A stretch of DNA of 64,000 nt from Pseudomonas reidholzensis (GTDB lineage: Bacteria > Pseudomonadota > Gammaproteobacteria > Pseudomonadales > Pseudomonadaceae), in assembly GCF_900536025.1 (NCBI RefSeq), contig NZ_UNOZ01000020.1:1-64000 (forward strand). The letters run 5' to 3'. The notes beneath the pieces were generated by a model that ran no database searches, was not told the DNA's origin, and was given only the letters and a program-made list of their open reading frames with translations. Shown in pieces: positions 54,880 to 63,998 of the stretch (position 1 is its first letter; the number at the start of each line of letters is the position of its first letter). The translations under genes and the position numbers were made by a program.

Positions 54880-55028
54880 AGTGGTCCTTCACTAAAAAGC
54901 GCAAGGCTAGCACTCGGGTGTGCGGGCATCTAGCGTGCGGGACAAGCGCCCAACCGAATCCGATTGAATTCTGCGCGTACCTGCCCGGTCGACACCTATG
55001 AGCACGGTAATCTGAAGAGGTAACAGTG

Positions 55029-55163
55029 ATGACTATCGAAGCAGAGACACTCACCCAGCTCACCGAAGCCTTGGCCAAGCGCGGCCTGACTCGGCTGGTC
55101 CAGGTACGGTTTACCCGGACGCCTTATCGCTGTAATCACAAGTGGACGTGTGAGGTGCGGTAG
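55029..55163 (+). CDS. Possible 44-residue small protein
   Basis: The ORF reads MTIEAETLTQLTEALAKRGL and continues with a basic, Cys-containing end (RCNHKWTCEVR). AGAGG lies nine bases before the ATG, a good ribosome site. It has one amphipathic helix and no membrane segment. The two cysteines eight residues apart could bind metal. Not recognised; support is from start context only. Confidence 0.4.
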   Translation: MTIEAETLTQLTEALAKRGLTRLVQVRFTRTPYRCNHKWTCEVR

Positions 55164-55221
55164 CTCGCTTTCGGCAGTTCGAACGGGCTTTGCTCTATGT
55201 CGGCTGAAATCTGTGTACGAC

Positions 55222-55404
55222 TCAGGCCTGCCGGCGGTTGCGCCAGGCGCCCGCGATCAGCAAGAGGGCACCGGGGATCAGCAGCCCTGCGGCTATCCAG
55301 CCGAACGCAGTCTGGCCTGAAGCGCCAACTGCAGCGAAGGCCGCGCCGATTGACAGCAGGGGGATGCCGGTGAAGTAAAACGGGGTGTTGGTGGTCCTGC
55401 TCAT
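55222..55404 (-). CDS. Small two-helix membrane protein
   Basis: The 60-residue protein has two hydrophobic segments (IPLLSIGAAFAAVGA and AFGWIAAGLLIPGALLLIAGAW) and a basic end (RNRRQA). GGATCG is a moderate ribosome site. Similar short membrane proteins are common in Pseudomonas; no function assigned. Confidence 0.55.
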   Translation of the reverse strand: MSRTTNTPFYFTGIPLLSIGAAFAAVGASGQTAFGWIAAGLLIPGALLLIAGAWRNRRQA

Positions 55405-55468
55405 GGTCGATCCTTCGGTTGAACAATCCGGAGCAGATACCCTACCCCATCCTGTGGCTGATGCGCAG

Positions 55469-56206
55469 CTAAACTCGCTCGCTATCGCTTGAGCCTAGGC
55501 TGATCCAGGAATATTGGAATTTCTTCTGCTCGCTGCGGTCGGTTCTTCGCCTGTAGCTGCCCCACTCAGGGCCTGCGCAATAGGTGCAGACTTGGGAGGT
55601 TTGTATCTGGGCGGAGTTAATGCCGGCTGCCCCCAACAGGTAACGGCAGTAACATGATAGATCTAGCCAAGCCTCGCCGTGGCTCGCAGTCGCACGATCA
55701 GCATGCGGCACCTGCCCTGCTTGCTTGCGAGATGTTGACCAAGGCCTGGGCCTTGCGCGCCATAAGTGCCCATGGGTGTCCTCAATCGTGTCGACCAGGG
55801 GAGTACTTACTTCATAGCAACATGAGTGTATGGCGGGACCCAAGGCGATCTGTAAATCGTCCACAGAAACACCGGCTGAACGGAAAGTATCGAAAGCGGT
55901 TTCGATTATCCCCGCCGCTAATCCCTGCCAGCCACCATGTATGGCGGCAACGAACGGCTCGGTTTCAGAGCCTATGAAGATGGGTAAGCAATCAGCCGTA
56001 ACAATTCCTATAGGGCGTGAGGTGCGCGTGTAGACCGCATCACCAGCGATTACGCCTGCTTCATGCTCCTGACCGACTTCGATGATCGTGGCCCCGTGGT
56101 TTTGGGCGCAATAGAAAAGATCGTGTGGTTTATCAACGTCATCTGCGCAAGCGAATGCGTGCGAGAGGCCAGGTAGCGCGGCCAGATTTTCAGAAAGAAA
56201 AGGCAT
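55469..56206 (-). CDS. PgeF/YfiH-like laccase-domain protein
   Basis: From the ATG at 56206 (GGGAG ribosome site) the protein is 245 residues. It belongs to the Cu-oxidase_4/peptidoglycan-editing factor family: CAQNHGATIIEV, IGIVTADCLPIFIG and AAIHGGWQGLAAG align with the His-Cys-His metal motifs, and CTYCAGPEWGSYRRR matches the C-terminal motif. Canonical PgeF reads QVHG and HAGWRG, so this is a diverged paralogue. Housekeeping PgeF hydrolyses L-Ser wrongly added to UDP-MurNAc; this one sits among small accessory genes instead. Confidence 0.8.
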   Translation of the reverse strand: MPFLSENLAALPGLSHAFACADDVDKPHDLFYCAQNHGATIIEVGQEHEAGVIAGDAVYTRTSRPIGIVTADCLPIFIGSETEPFVAAIHGGWQGLAAGIIETAFDTFRSAGVSVDDLQIALGPAIHSCCYEVSTPLVDTIEDTHGHLWRARPRPWSTSRKQAGQVPHADRATASHGEAWLDLSCYCRYLLGAAGINSAQIQTSQVCTYCAGPEWGSYRRRTDRSEQKKFQYSWISLGSSDSERV

Positions 56207-56248
56207 GCAGATCTCCCAACTGAAAAGCATCTGCGGAGCGGTCATCAG

Positions 56249-56416
56249 TCAGAACAGGACCTTGAATGCTAGCCAGCTCACCGTAAGCGCGAACACTGCG
56301 CCGGCGGCGGCCGAAAGGAGCATGCTGCGAGTTTCGTGCTGAGGGCCGTTGCGAACCTCGTTGCCCAATCGAGTCAGGTCTTCCCGCATCTGCTTGATAA
56401 CTTGCTCGTGACTCAT
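56249..56416 (-). CDS. Small helix-plus-membrane-anchor protein (55 aa)
   Basis: The ORF, below usual length cutoffs, reads MSHEQVIKQMREDLTRLGNE at the N-terminus, a charged amphipathic helix, then one membrane helix (LLSAAAGAVFALTVSWLAF). GAGGT lies six bases before the ATG. It overlaps no other gene and resembles the next gene in architecture. Confidence 0.6.
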   Translation of the reverse strand: MSHEQVIKQMREDLTRLGNEVRNGPQHETRSMLLSAAAGAVFALTVSWLAFKVLF

Positions 56417-56537
56417 GGTCTACCTCACTTGGGGTCTCGCGTGACGTCTATCGCAAGCCCCTGTATCGACGATGTCGCCCGAACCGGGGCAAGGCTCAAG
56501 CCCGCTGGCGCAAGCCCTGATTTCCAGGGTCTTGACG

Positions 56538-56726
56538 TTAGAACTTGTGGAGGAAGGCGGCTGCGGTGACGATCACAGTAACTGCCCCTCCTACCGCTAC
56601 AAACGGGTAGAACATGGTTTCCCGCTTCATTTTGCTGGACTCGGCGATCAGCTTTCTGGCCTCGGCGGTGAGTTTGTGAACTTCCGCTTGCAGTTTCTCA
56701 AGCTCAAGTTCTTCTATCTCGTTCAT
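56538..56726 (-). CDS. Small coiled-coil membrane protein (62 aa)
   Basis: Starting at ATG 56726 after the strong ribosome site AAGGAGG, the protein has a Glu/Leu/Lys coiled coil (ELELEKLQAEVHKLTAEARK) and one C-terminal membrane helix (VAVGGAVTVIVTAAAFL). Very similar small proteins with the EARKLIAES coil are common in Pseudomonas, often near phage-related genes, with unknown function. Probably co-transcribed with the 55-residue neighbour. Confidence 0.7.
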   Translation of the reverse strand: MNEIEELELEKLQAEVHKLTAEARKLIAESSKMKRETMFYPFVAVGGAVTVIVTAAAFLHKF

Positions 56727-56884
56727 CCGTCCTCCTTGGCAGGCTTCAGGCTTCACGCTTCGTGATCGGCGTATCGCCACGAGAAGCACCCTGTACCCTT
56801 AAGGTTCTTAGCGCAACACTACATACGTTACGATGAGCGACAGCCGCAATCGTCACGGATTGCAAACCTCCCTCTCTCGCTTAT

Positions 56885-56898
56885 AATTGCGATCAATT
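56885..56898 (+). promoter_or_regulatory. Weak Fur-like palindrome before the sigma factor
   Basis: AATTG-CGAT-CAATT is a perfect dyad in TTATAATTGCGATCAATTCT, 33 bases before the sigma factor start, where iron-starvation sigma genes usually carry a Fur box. The match to the Fur consensus is partial. Confidence 0.35.
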
Positions 56899-56930
56899 CT
56901 TATCCGCACCTTTTAATCAGGAAGATCCAG

Positions 56931-57458
56931 GTGTCCCACCCTCTGCCGCCCGCAGCATCCCCTCAAGATGACATGCACGCGCTGTATCGCGATCACAGCC
57001 AGTGGCTCAGAGGCTGGATCCGTCGGCGCCTGGGTGATGCAGATCGAGCGGCCGATATCACCCAGGACACCTTCCTGCGCCTGATCAGCAGCGCTCTGCG
57101 CCAGCCATTGACTGAGCCCCGAAGCTTTCTGGCTACGGTCGCGCGGCGGGTGATGATCGACCAGTTGCGTCGACGTAACCTGGAGCATGCGTACCTGGAA
57201 TACCTCGCCAGTCAGCCGCTCCTCGAGGAGTGTTCGCCGGAACAGCGCCTGCTGATGCTGGAAACCCTGATGCAACTGAACACCATGCTCGACGGGCTGG
57301 GCCAGAACGTTCGTGACACCTTCATCTACGTTCAACTCGATGGCTTGACCTACCCACAGATTGCTCAGCGCCTCGGTGTATCGGTCAGCTCAGTGACCAA
57401 GTACATGGCCAAGGCGACGGAGCACTGCCTGCTGTTTGCCTTCGACGCGCAGCTGTGA
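56931..57458 (+). CDS. Iron-starvation ECF sigma factor (FecI-like)
   Basis: The 175-residue protein starts at GTG 56931 (AGGAAG ribosome site). Sigma region 2 is LYRDHSQWLRGWIRRRLGDADRAADITQDTFLRL; region 4 is DGLTYPQIAQRLGVSVSSVTKYMAKA. Together with the overlapping FecR and the following STN-containing receptor gene it forms a complete cell-surface signalling set, except that the receptor is broken. It directs RNA polymerase to the receptor promoter. Confidence 0.9.
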   Translation: MSHPLPPAASPQDDMHALYRDHSQWLRGWIRRRLGDADRAADITQDTFLRLISSALRQPLTEPRSFLATVARRVMIDQLRRRNLEHAYLEYLASQPLLEECSPEQRLLMLETLMQLNTMLDGLGQNVRDTFIYVQLDGLTYPQIAQRLGVSVSSVTKYMAKATEHCLLFAFDAQL

Positions 57459-58396
57459 ACCCGTCGGAGCAACGCCAGGCCCTGCGCGAAGCGGCGCAGT
57501 GGCATGCCCGGCTGCATGCAGCCCCTGACTGCGCAGAACGCCGTGCGCAGTGGCAAGCCTGGCTCGACCAGTCCCCTCTGCACGGGTGGGCCTGGGGGCG
57601 CCTGGGGCAACTGCAGGCGGGTCTTGTCGGCATACCCGGCCCGCTGGCACGACACACCCTCGCCGCAGGGCAGGTCGAACCTGGACGGCGTACGCTGCTC
57701 AAGGGGCTGGTACTCGGCCTTGGGGTTACAGGCGTCGCCTTGACGGGATACCGCAACGCGCCCACCTGGTTGGCCGATCAGCGCACGGCGACGGGCGAGC
57801 GCCGCAGCCTGACCCTGCAAGACGGCACGCGACTGACGCTCAATACCGCGTCTGCCGTGGATATCCGCTACAGCGCAGGTCAGCGCCTGATCGTGCTGAT
57901 CGAAGGTGAGATCGTCGTGCAGACCGCCACTGACCCACGCCCCCTGCACGTGCGCACCGTGCATGGCGACATGCGCGCCTTGGGCACCCGGTTCAATGTG
58001 CGGTTGCATGCCGATTGCACCGAACTGATCGTCATCGAACACGCCGTCGCGGTGCAGACCGCCACCCGCGAGCGCGAGGTGCGGGTAGACGCCGGCATGG
58101 CCCTGGCCTTCGACACTGGCACCCTACCTGAGCCACGCCTGGCCGACCTCACCCGCACCGAGTGGCGCCAAGGCCAACTGGTGCTCGACGGCTGGCCGCT
58201 GCGCCGCGCCCTGGCCGAACTCCAGCGTTACCGTACCGGGAGGCTGAGCTGCAGTGACGAGGTGGCCGGGTTGCAGCTGGCCGGCGTGTATCCATTGGAC
58301 GATACCGATCGCGCCCTGGTCGCGATCGCCGAGGCGCTCAAGCTGGAAATCAACACCTACGCGCGCTTCTGGACCCGGCTTACCCCGATGAGTTGA
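57455..58396 (+). CDS. FecR-family anti-sigma/transducer
   Basis: The 313-residue protein overlaps the sigma gene by four bases. The N-terminal cytoplasmic DUF4880 part (EAAQWHARLHAAPDCAERRAQWQAWL) binds the sigma factor; a membrane segment (LLKGLVLGLGVTGVALTGY) near residue 85 is followed by the periplasmic FecR domain (SLTLQDGTRLTLNTASAVDIRY) and a C-terminal STN-interacting end. It relays receptor occupancy to the sigma factor. Intact by eye. Confidence 0.9.
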   Translation: MNPSEQRQALREAAQWHARLHAAPDCAERRAQWQAWLDQSPLHGWAWGRLGQLQAGLVGIPGPLARHTLAAGQVEPGRRTLLKGLVLGLGVTGVALTGYRNAPTWLADQRTATGERRSLTLQDGTRLTLNTASAVDIRYSAGQRLIVLIEGEIVVQTATDPRPLHVRTVHGDMRALGTRFNVRLHADCTELIVIEHAVAVQTATREREVRVDAGMALAFDTGTLPEPRLADLTRTEWRQGQLVLDGWPLRRALAELQRYRTGRLSCSDEVAGLQLAGVYPLDDTDRALVAIAEALKLEINTYARFWTRLTPMS

Positions 58397-58495
58397 AGAC
58401 TCAGGTGAAAAATATTCGCAATCGCATTGTCGGATTGGACACGCTCATACGAGCTCTCCTGCAAACCGCCCAAACAGGCATTTGAAGGAGCTGTC

Positions 58496-61020
58496 ATGCC
58501 CAGAAATACAACCTGCCCATTCCCGCAGCGCAAACACCTTACGTCGTTGATACTTGGCGGCGCGATCGCGCTACATACCGGGCTGCTGGCCCCACTGCTG
58601 TCGCCGGATGCCCAGGCCCATGCCGATCAGGCCAGCCGCGCCTACGACATACCCCCAGGGCCTCTGGTGACCACCTTGAACCGCTTCGCCCGTGAGGCCG
58701 GTGTGCTGCTGTCGTTCGATGCCGCGCTGACCCAGGGCCGGCATAGCGGCGGCCTGCAGGGGCGCTTCAGCATCGAGCAGGGGTTTGCCCAACTGCTGGC
58801 CGGTAGCGGGCTGCAGGCTCTGCTAGTCGGGAACAACTGGGGGCTTGCGCCCCAGCAACAAGCGGGCACGGCGCTGCAACTGGGAGCGACCAACATCACC
58901 GGGCAAGGCCTGGGCCTGACCACGGAAGGTAGCGGTTCATACACCACCGGCGCGACCGCCGCCGCCACCCGCCTGGACCTGAGCCTGCGCAAGACCCCGC
59001 AGTCAATCAGCGTGGTCACCCGCCAGCAGATGGACGACCAGAACCTGCAAAGTGTTTCCGAGGTGCTGAAACAAACGCCCGGCATCACCGTCAACCAGGA
59101 AAGCTCCGAGGCGTTCACCTTCTATTCGCGTGGTTTCAAGCTGGAGAACTACCAGTTCGATGGCGTCCCCAGCCTGTCTTCCGACGGCGGCTCGTTGCGT
59201 GACAACTACAGCATCGGCAACAGCCTGATCTACGACCGGGTCGAAGTACTCAAAGGCGCGACCGGTCTGGTCAACGGCTCTGGCAATCCTTCGGGGGTCA
59301 TCAACCTGGTGCGCAAACGCCCGACCAGTGAGCTGCAAGGCCAGATCGGTGCAGGTGCAGGCTCCTGGGACAAGTACCAGGCCGACCTCGACCTTGCCGG
59401 GCCGCTGACCGACAGCGGTAACATCCGAGGCCGAATGGTCGCTGGCACACAATCCCAGCATAGTTACATCGACTACCTCACCGGCGAGCAAAACACGTTC
59501 TACGGTGTGCTGGAGGCCGACCTGAGCGAAAACACGCTCATCACGGTCGGCTACGACGTGCAGAAAAACTATGACAACGGCAGCACTACAGGCGCCTTGC
59601 CCGCGTTCTTCCTCGACGGCCGTACCGTCAAGTTCGACCGTGACAGCAACGCAGCAGACCGCTGGACCTGGCGCAATCAGGAAACCCAGCGGGCCTTCGT
59701 GGAACTGGCACACAGCTTTGACAACGACTGGGTCATGAAGGGTGTGGTCAGCAGCCGTGACTACCGCTAGCGCGAGTTGATCTCGGGGATCAGCAGCGAG
59801 GCCATCCAGGCCGATGGCAGCATTTCCCATGGTTTCATCGGCGGTAATATCGACCCCGCCACCGGCACCGTGAACAACGAAGGCACCGCGAGCAAGTTCA
59901 ACACCACCAGCAAGGAAAAAGGCCTTGACCTGTATGCCCGCGGCCCGTTTGCCCTAGGTGGCCGCACCCACGAAGCGGTGTTCGGCTACAGCATCGCCCA
60001 CACCGAATCCACCTCCAACCGCGAGGATGGGGTAACCAATGGCGTCATCGGCGATGTGTTCCAGTGGGACGGCTATGGCGATAGACCCCGAAACTTCGAA
60101 TGGTGGTCGACCTTCGATATCGAGGCACGGCAGAAGGTCGGCTTCGCGGCCACCATTCTCAAGCCGACCGATGCGCTGGCAGTCATCCTCGGGGCACGGG
60201 TCGTCGACTATAAGTGGGACATCGACACCATCAACGCCAGGGGTCGCCGCCTTCCGGCCAGCGCCACCAACTCAAGCGAAATCGTGCCCTACGCCGGCGT
60301 TACCTACGACCTGGACGCCTACCACACGGTCTATGCCAGCTACACCGACATTTTCAAGCCGCAAGCCTACAGCCTCGGCGCGGATGGCAAGCCCATCGAC
60401 CCGCTCACCGGGCAAAGCTTTGAACTCGGCATCAAGGGCGCCTACTTCGACAATCGTCTGAACGCCAGCCTGGCGCTCTTCGAACTCAAACAGGACAACT
60501 TGCCGTGCTCACCGGCGGTACCACCCCGAGTGGCAGCAGCGCGTATCGGGCTGCGCAAGGCGTAACGACCCGCGGCGTCGAATTGGAAATGAACGGCGAA
60601 CTGCTGAAAGACCTGCAGGTGATGGCAGGCTACACCTTTGCCGAATCCCATGACGCCGATGACCAGCGGGTCGCAACCAACCAGCCGCAGCATCTGCTCA
60701 AGCTGGCCACCCACTACCGCCTGCAGGGCGATTGGCACAAGTTCACCGTGGGCGGTAATGCCTACTGGCAAAGTGCGACTTTCTTCAAGCCCAGCGATGA
60801 AGACTGGTACGAGATCAACGACCCGACTGCCAAATTCGAGCAGAAGTCCTACGCGCTGGTGGGGCTGGTGGGCGGCTATGACTTCACCCGCGACCTGAAG
60901 GCCAGCGTCAACGTCAACAACCTGTTCGACAAGCATTACTACAGTGGTATCGGCAACTGCGGCACAGTGTTCTGGGGGGCGCCGCGCAACCTGATGTTCA
61001 ATGTGAAGTACAGCTTCTAG
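58496..61020 (+). pseudogene. TonB siderophore receptor with STN domain, broken by an amber stop and a frameshift
   Basis: From ATG 58496 (AAGGAG) the product would be about 840 residues: signal peptide, STN domain (DIPPGPLVTTLNRFAREAGV), plug (KTPQSISVVTRQQMDD, RVEVLKGATGLVNG) and barrel ending MFNVKYSF. Two lesions interrupt it. The TAG at 59768-59770, in YR-stop-RE, is explained by C-to-T change of CAG. About 750 bases later, near 60503, one G is missing in AACTTGCCGTGCTC (expected TTGGCCGTGCTC for NLAVLTGG). The rest stays in good frame. The upstream sigma and FecR genes remain open. An unrelated read-through mechanism is not excluded for the stop alone but would not repair the frameshift. 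Confidence 0.85.
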
Positions 61021-61063
61021 GGCATCAGCAACCCAGCAAAGCCCCTGCGCCAGCGCGCCGGGG

Positions 61064-61106
61064 AGCGGCTGCACCGGCCGTTGGCGGCGTCTTGCCAACA
61101 GCCGCT
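61064..61106 (+). terminator. Hairpin after the receptor pseudogene
   Basis: AGCGGCTG (61064-61071) pairs with CAGCCGCT (61099-61106), and inner TTGGC/GCCAA adds a second stem. No strong T-run follows. Confidence 0.45.
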
Positions 61107-61179
61107 TTGGGTCCCAAGGCAGACAGTGAATATTTCGTGATCACCTGCTTACGTGGCTGCGAGTACTGAGACATTGATT

Positions 61180-61578
61180 TCATCCATCGACCGATTCACT
61201 CTGATGACCAGACTGGATGAACGGAAAAACGGCTGCAAATTCCGTACGCACACTCGGGTGGTTCTGCAATGCCTGTAACGCTCGGGCCTTATCTACGGCT
61301 TCATATACCTTGCGGTCACGGAGGTATGCAATGCCATGAATAGCATCGCTTTCCTCGGCTGAAAATGTTCGGCCAGGGCTAAAGCCCAAGGCTTCATATA
61401 CGTGGAAGCGCGGAGCATCAAACGTAGTCAGATCCAGTAAGTAATCGGGATACGCTATGCCTGATCCTGCAACATCAGCCGCCCACGTTTGTAGTTCCAG
61501 CGTACTGATCGCGTTGCTCAAGTAGCAATTCAGTACGAAGGCAATGGTCTTCGGGTTTTCTCGCGTTAGTCCAGTCAT
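61180..61578 (-). CDS. Hypothetical cytoplasmic protein
   Basis: I prefer the ATG at 61578, which has GGGAAG at good spacing, giving 132 residues; the ATG at 61608 adds ten residues with a weaker site. The protein has TRENPKTIAFVLNCYLSNAISTLELQTWAADV-like helical start, no signal peptide, and an acidic middle. Size and composition resemble small immunity-type proteins, but I cannot assign it to a family. No toxin gene is next to it. Confidence 0.55.
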   Translation of the reverse strand: MTGLTRENPKTIAFVLNCYLSNAISTLELQTWAADVAGSGIAYPDYLLDLTTFDAPRFHVYEALGFSPGRTFSAEESDAIHGIAYLRDRKVYEAVDKARALQALQNHPSVRTEFAAVFPFIQSGHQSESVDG

Positions 61579-61737
61579 GAGCTTCTTCCCAATCTTCTTC
61601 ACGTCCATTCATCATGATGCACGGCTCGGCATTCACCATGACAGCACACCTTGGCAGCTACTAGTGCGAAGGCCAGAGACAATCGGGGGCCGATTGGCGA
61701 TACTATTACGCCATCATTCACGAAAAGGAATTCGCTC

Positions 61738-62355
61738 TTGAAGCGTTTTTTTGCACTTTCTCTTTTAGCGCTCACCCTCACCGCTTGCGACAAACCGGCA
61801 GAAAATACCAGCCAAGCCTCCGTGGCTGTCACACAGTGCGCCAAAGACACCGACTGCAAAGGTGATCGTATCTGCGAGAGCGGCCAGTGCACCAGCCCCA
61901 ATGCTCAGGCAAGTCTCGCGGCCAATCCAAAGCCCGTGGTGAATCTGGCGCCGACCGCCCCCAGCGTCGCTTATCAGCCGTTACTGATCTCGGGTGAGGA
62001 AGCTGGCCCGTTCACGCTCGACGGTCTGCACATCAACTACCAGTCCCGCGCTGGCGTCATGGATGTCATGGAGCAGGTGCTCGAAGAGCCCGAGTACGCG
62101 ACGTACGTAGTGATCGAAAAGGCCTACGCATTCGGACCCGACAAGTTCGTCCTGGTCATTTCCACAGGCGAAAGCGGCAACAGCTGCCCTGCCACGACTT
62201 ACGCGGTGAGCTTCGACACCAAGACAGAATCCGTCGACGGCAAGGCATCGGTTGACGGCTGCTCGGAGAATGTTGAATCGCTGGCGGACGGGAACAAGCT
62301 GATCGTCAAGAAAGAAGGTGCAGCTACAGCGGTGTACAACGGGTCGGTTCAGTAA
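61738..62355 (+). CDS. Cys-rich lipoprotein
   Basis: Read from TTG 61738 (AAGGAATTCGC just before), the 205-residue protein has a lipoprotein signal peptide with lipobox LTAC near residue 17, so it is lipid-anchored. A short Cys motif follows (CAKDTDCKGDRICESGQC, spacing C-x5-C-x5-C-x4-C), then a 120-residue domain with two further cysteines (NSCPAT and DGCSEN). ATG starts are absent, so gene callers may choose an upstream, wrong start at 61651. Function unknown. Confidence 0.65.
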   Translation: MKRFFALSLLALTLTACDKPAENTSQASVAVTQCAKDTDCKGDRICESGQCTSPNAQASLAANPKPVVNLAPTAPSVAYQPLLISGEEAGPFTLDGLHINYQSRAGVMDVMEQVLEEPEYATYVVIEKAYAFGPDKFVLVISTGESGNSCPATTYAVSFDTKTESVDGKASVDGCSENVESLADGNKLIVKKEGAATAVYNGSVQ

Positions 62356-62406
62356 GGACCATCCCTTTCAAGGTGTTCTGAAATTGCGCTTGGCGTGAGC
62401 TCGCCG

Positions 62407-62552
62407 GGGCCGCTACGCAGCCCTTTCGCGACACAAGGCCGCTCCCACATGGACGGCGCCTTGCAGTATTTTTGGCGTATTGAGCAAAAAATGGGCACCA
62501 CGCACTCCTGTGGGAGCGGCCTTGTGTCGCGAAAGGGGCGCGCAGCGGCCCC
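62407..62552. repeat. Large REP-like inverted repeat (variant type)
   Basis: Arms 62407-62449 and 62509-62552 share CCTTTCGCGACACAAGGCCG and the CTCCCACA edge, a REP class different from the others in this window. The loop (about 60 bases) contains AT-rich sequence. It separates the lipoprotein gene from the phage-like ORF. Confidence 0.85.
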
Positions 62553-63303
62553 AGCGGGCTCGAGCCAAGGACAGATTCAGGAAAAATACAAAGACCTTGA
62601 AAGGGATGGCAGTAAGGACGAAATCAGATCAAGAGCCCGGCATACAAGGACGGGTTGCCGGCACCGTAGCCCATCGAGACCGCACCGCAGTCAATGGCCC
62701 ATTCTGTGCGCCAACACGGGTGACTGCCTTATTTTCTGGGCCCTTGGTGGCGGCTACACCACCAACCTCGACAAGGCCGAGATGTTCACCCAGGAACAGG
62801 CCTGCGACCACTGGGAAACAGACATTCCATGGCCGAAGGACTACGTCGACGCCCGCGCACACCTCGGCGTAGACCACCAGTACATCAGCCTGGACGAAGC
62901 CCGCGGCCTGCTTAGCCCCGGATGCTCTGTTGTCCTGCAAATCCCTGGGCACTGGAACGGGAACGACATTGCCTTGGCCCATTGGCCAATCGGCCATACC
63001 TACCGATTCGAGAAGGCCCACCGCCTCACACTTGAGGCCGCCCAGGCGATCGGCAATACGCCCGAGGAGGCAGTGATCTGGCCAGTGGCTTACCTCGAGG
63101 CAAAGGCCCGGCGCCTGGTGCACAAGCGAGACATGAATATCAAAGAGGCCCTGCAAGGAACCGGCATTGAGCTTGTGAGGCCCAGGAAGCAGCGCAAAGC
63201 CTGGGAGCGCCCGCTTAATTGCCACGGCTGCGGACGCTTCATCAGCTGGGACGGCCGATTCCTCAACGACTGCCAGAACTGCGGCGCTAACAACTGCCCA
63301 TGA
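62524..63303 (+). CDS. Phage-like zinc-ribbon protein, 5' end uncertain (probable remnant)
   Basis: The recognisable protein begins around CLIFWALGGGYTTNLDKAEMF (codon near 62730) and continues to the stop at 63303, with PWPKDYVDARAHLGVDHQYI and a C-terminal zinc ribbon (NCHGCGRFISWDG and NCQNCGANNC). Such proteins are common hypotheticals in Pseudomonas prophages and islands. No ATG with a ribosome site begins this frame near the homologous part; the open frame runs back into the REP arms. GTG 62524 is a formal start only. It may have lost its native start. Confidence 0.5.
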   Translation: MSRKGRAAAPAGSSQGQIQEKYKDLERDGSKDEIRSRARHTRTGCRHRSPSRPHRSQWPILCANTGDCLIFWALGGGYTTNLDKAEMFTQEQACDHWETDIPWPKDYVDARAHLGVDHQYISLDEARGLLSPGCSVVLQIPGHWNGNDIALAHWPIGHTYRFEKAHRLTLEAAQAIGNTPEEAVIWPVAYLEAKARRLVHKRDMNIKEALQGTGIELVRPRKQRKAWERPLNCHGCGRFISWDGRFLNDCQNCGANNCP

Positions 63304-63425
63304 CCCTCCCGCGCTGACCGCCAGCGCCTTCCCCTATTCAACGATAACGCCTCCCCGGCGCGCATGGCGGAAGTAATCGGTAAAAACTACCTGTGAAGGT
63401 ATGGCTTGACAATCGAGCTCACAGA

Positions 63426-63998
63426 TTAATCATCCGTAGCTGAAGAGTTTTGATCTCGGTCAGGGGACTGTATCCCATACTTTTGTGCAACGATATCGAA
63501 CAGCTGCTCTCTGGTAATTTCCTCGCCATCTGCATAAGCGATATCTTGATACAATGCTTTAACCTTATCATCCCTGTACGGATCAGGTAACTGAGCCCCC
63601 TTGAGCATTGAATATTTCTCTACAAAATACTTTAACCCACTTCCCTTTTCGCTGAGGCAATTAATAAAAATGCAACACATCTCGTCATTGCTTAATTGCG
63701 CTCTGAGAATGCTTGCATACACACGTTGATCTGAGTAATTTCTAACACTTTTGCGAATACGCATACCTGGAAGAGCACTTTCTCGCAGCCCACTAGTAGC
63801 GCCGTAGCTTTCAATAAACTTTAAAAGCTGATGTAGATTTCTAAAGTAGCTAGACATTCCTATGGAGTAGTTTTCGGAGTAAGTCTCAACGTTTACCTTG
63901 ATAAGATCGACCTCATTCTTCCCATGCGTAGCCCTTGGGAGAAACGAATTTTTAACCCAAGCAAAGCATTTCTCACCAGTTATTACTTCGTTGGTATT
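63426..63998 (-). CDS. Partial probable phage abortive-infection (AbiC-like) protein
   Basis: The frame is open from the right edge of the window to TAA at 63426, giving the C-terminal 190 residues; the ATG at 63857 is internal. It reads through SYFRNLHQLLKFIESYG, YASILRAQLSNDEMCCIFINCLSEKG and YFVEKYSMLKG, which fits the putative phage abortive infection protein family (YFR-x2-IIKFI ... IRAQLS-x-E pattern). The DNA is clearly AT-richer than the rest of the window, a sign of acquisition. The N-terminal half, including any membrane helices, lies outside the window. Confidence 0.6.
   Translation of the reverse strand, partial: NTNEVITGEKCFAWVKNSFLPRATHGKNEVDLIKVNVETYSENYSIGMSSYFRNLHQLLKFIESYGATSGLRESALPGMRIRKSVRNYSDQRVYASILRAQLSNDEMCCIFINCLSEKGSGLKYFVEKYSMLKGAQLPDPYRDDKVKALYQDIAYADGEEITREQLFDIVAQKYGIQSPDRDQNSSATDD

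Noticed and set aside
54968..55028. Possible promoter/leader before the 44-residue ORF
   Set aside because: No convincing -35/-10 pair and no hairpin; only the ribosome site is supported.
58397..58495. Possible FecI-type promoter (GAAAAATATTCGC...GTCGGATTG) before the broken receptor
   Set aside because: Plausible by position, but the consensus is too loose to call from one site.
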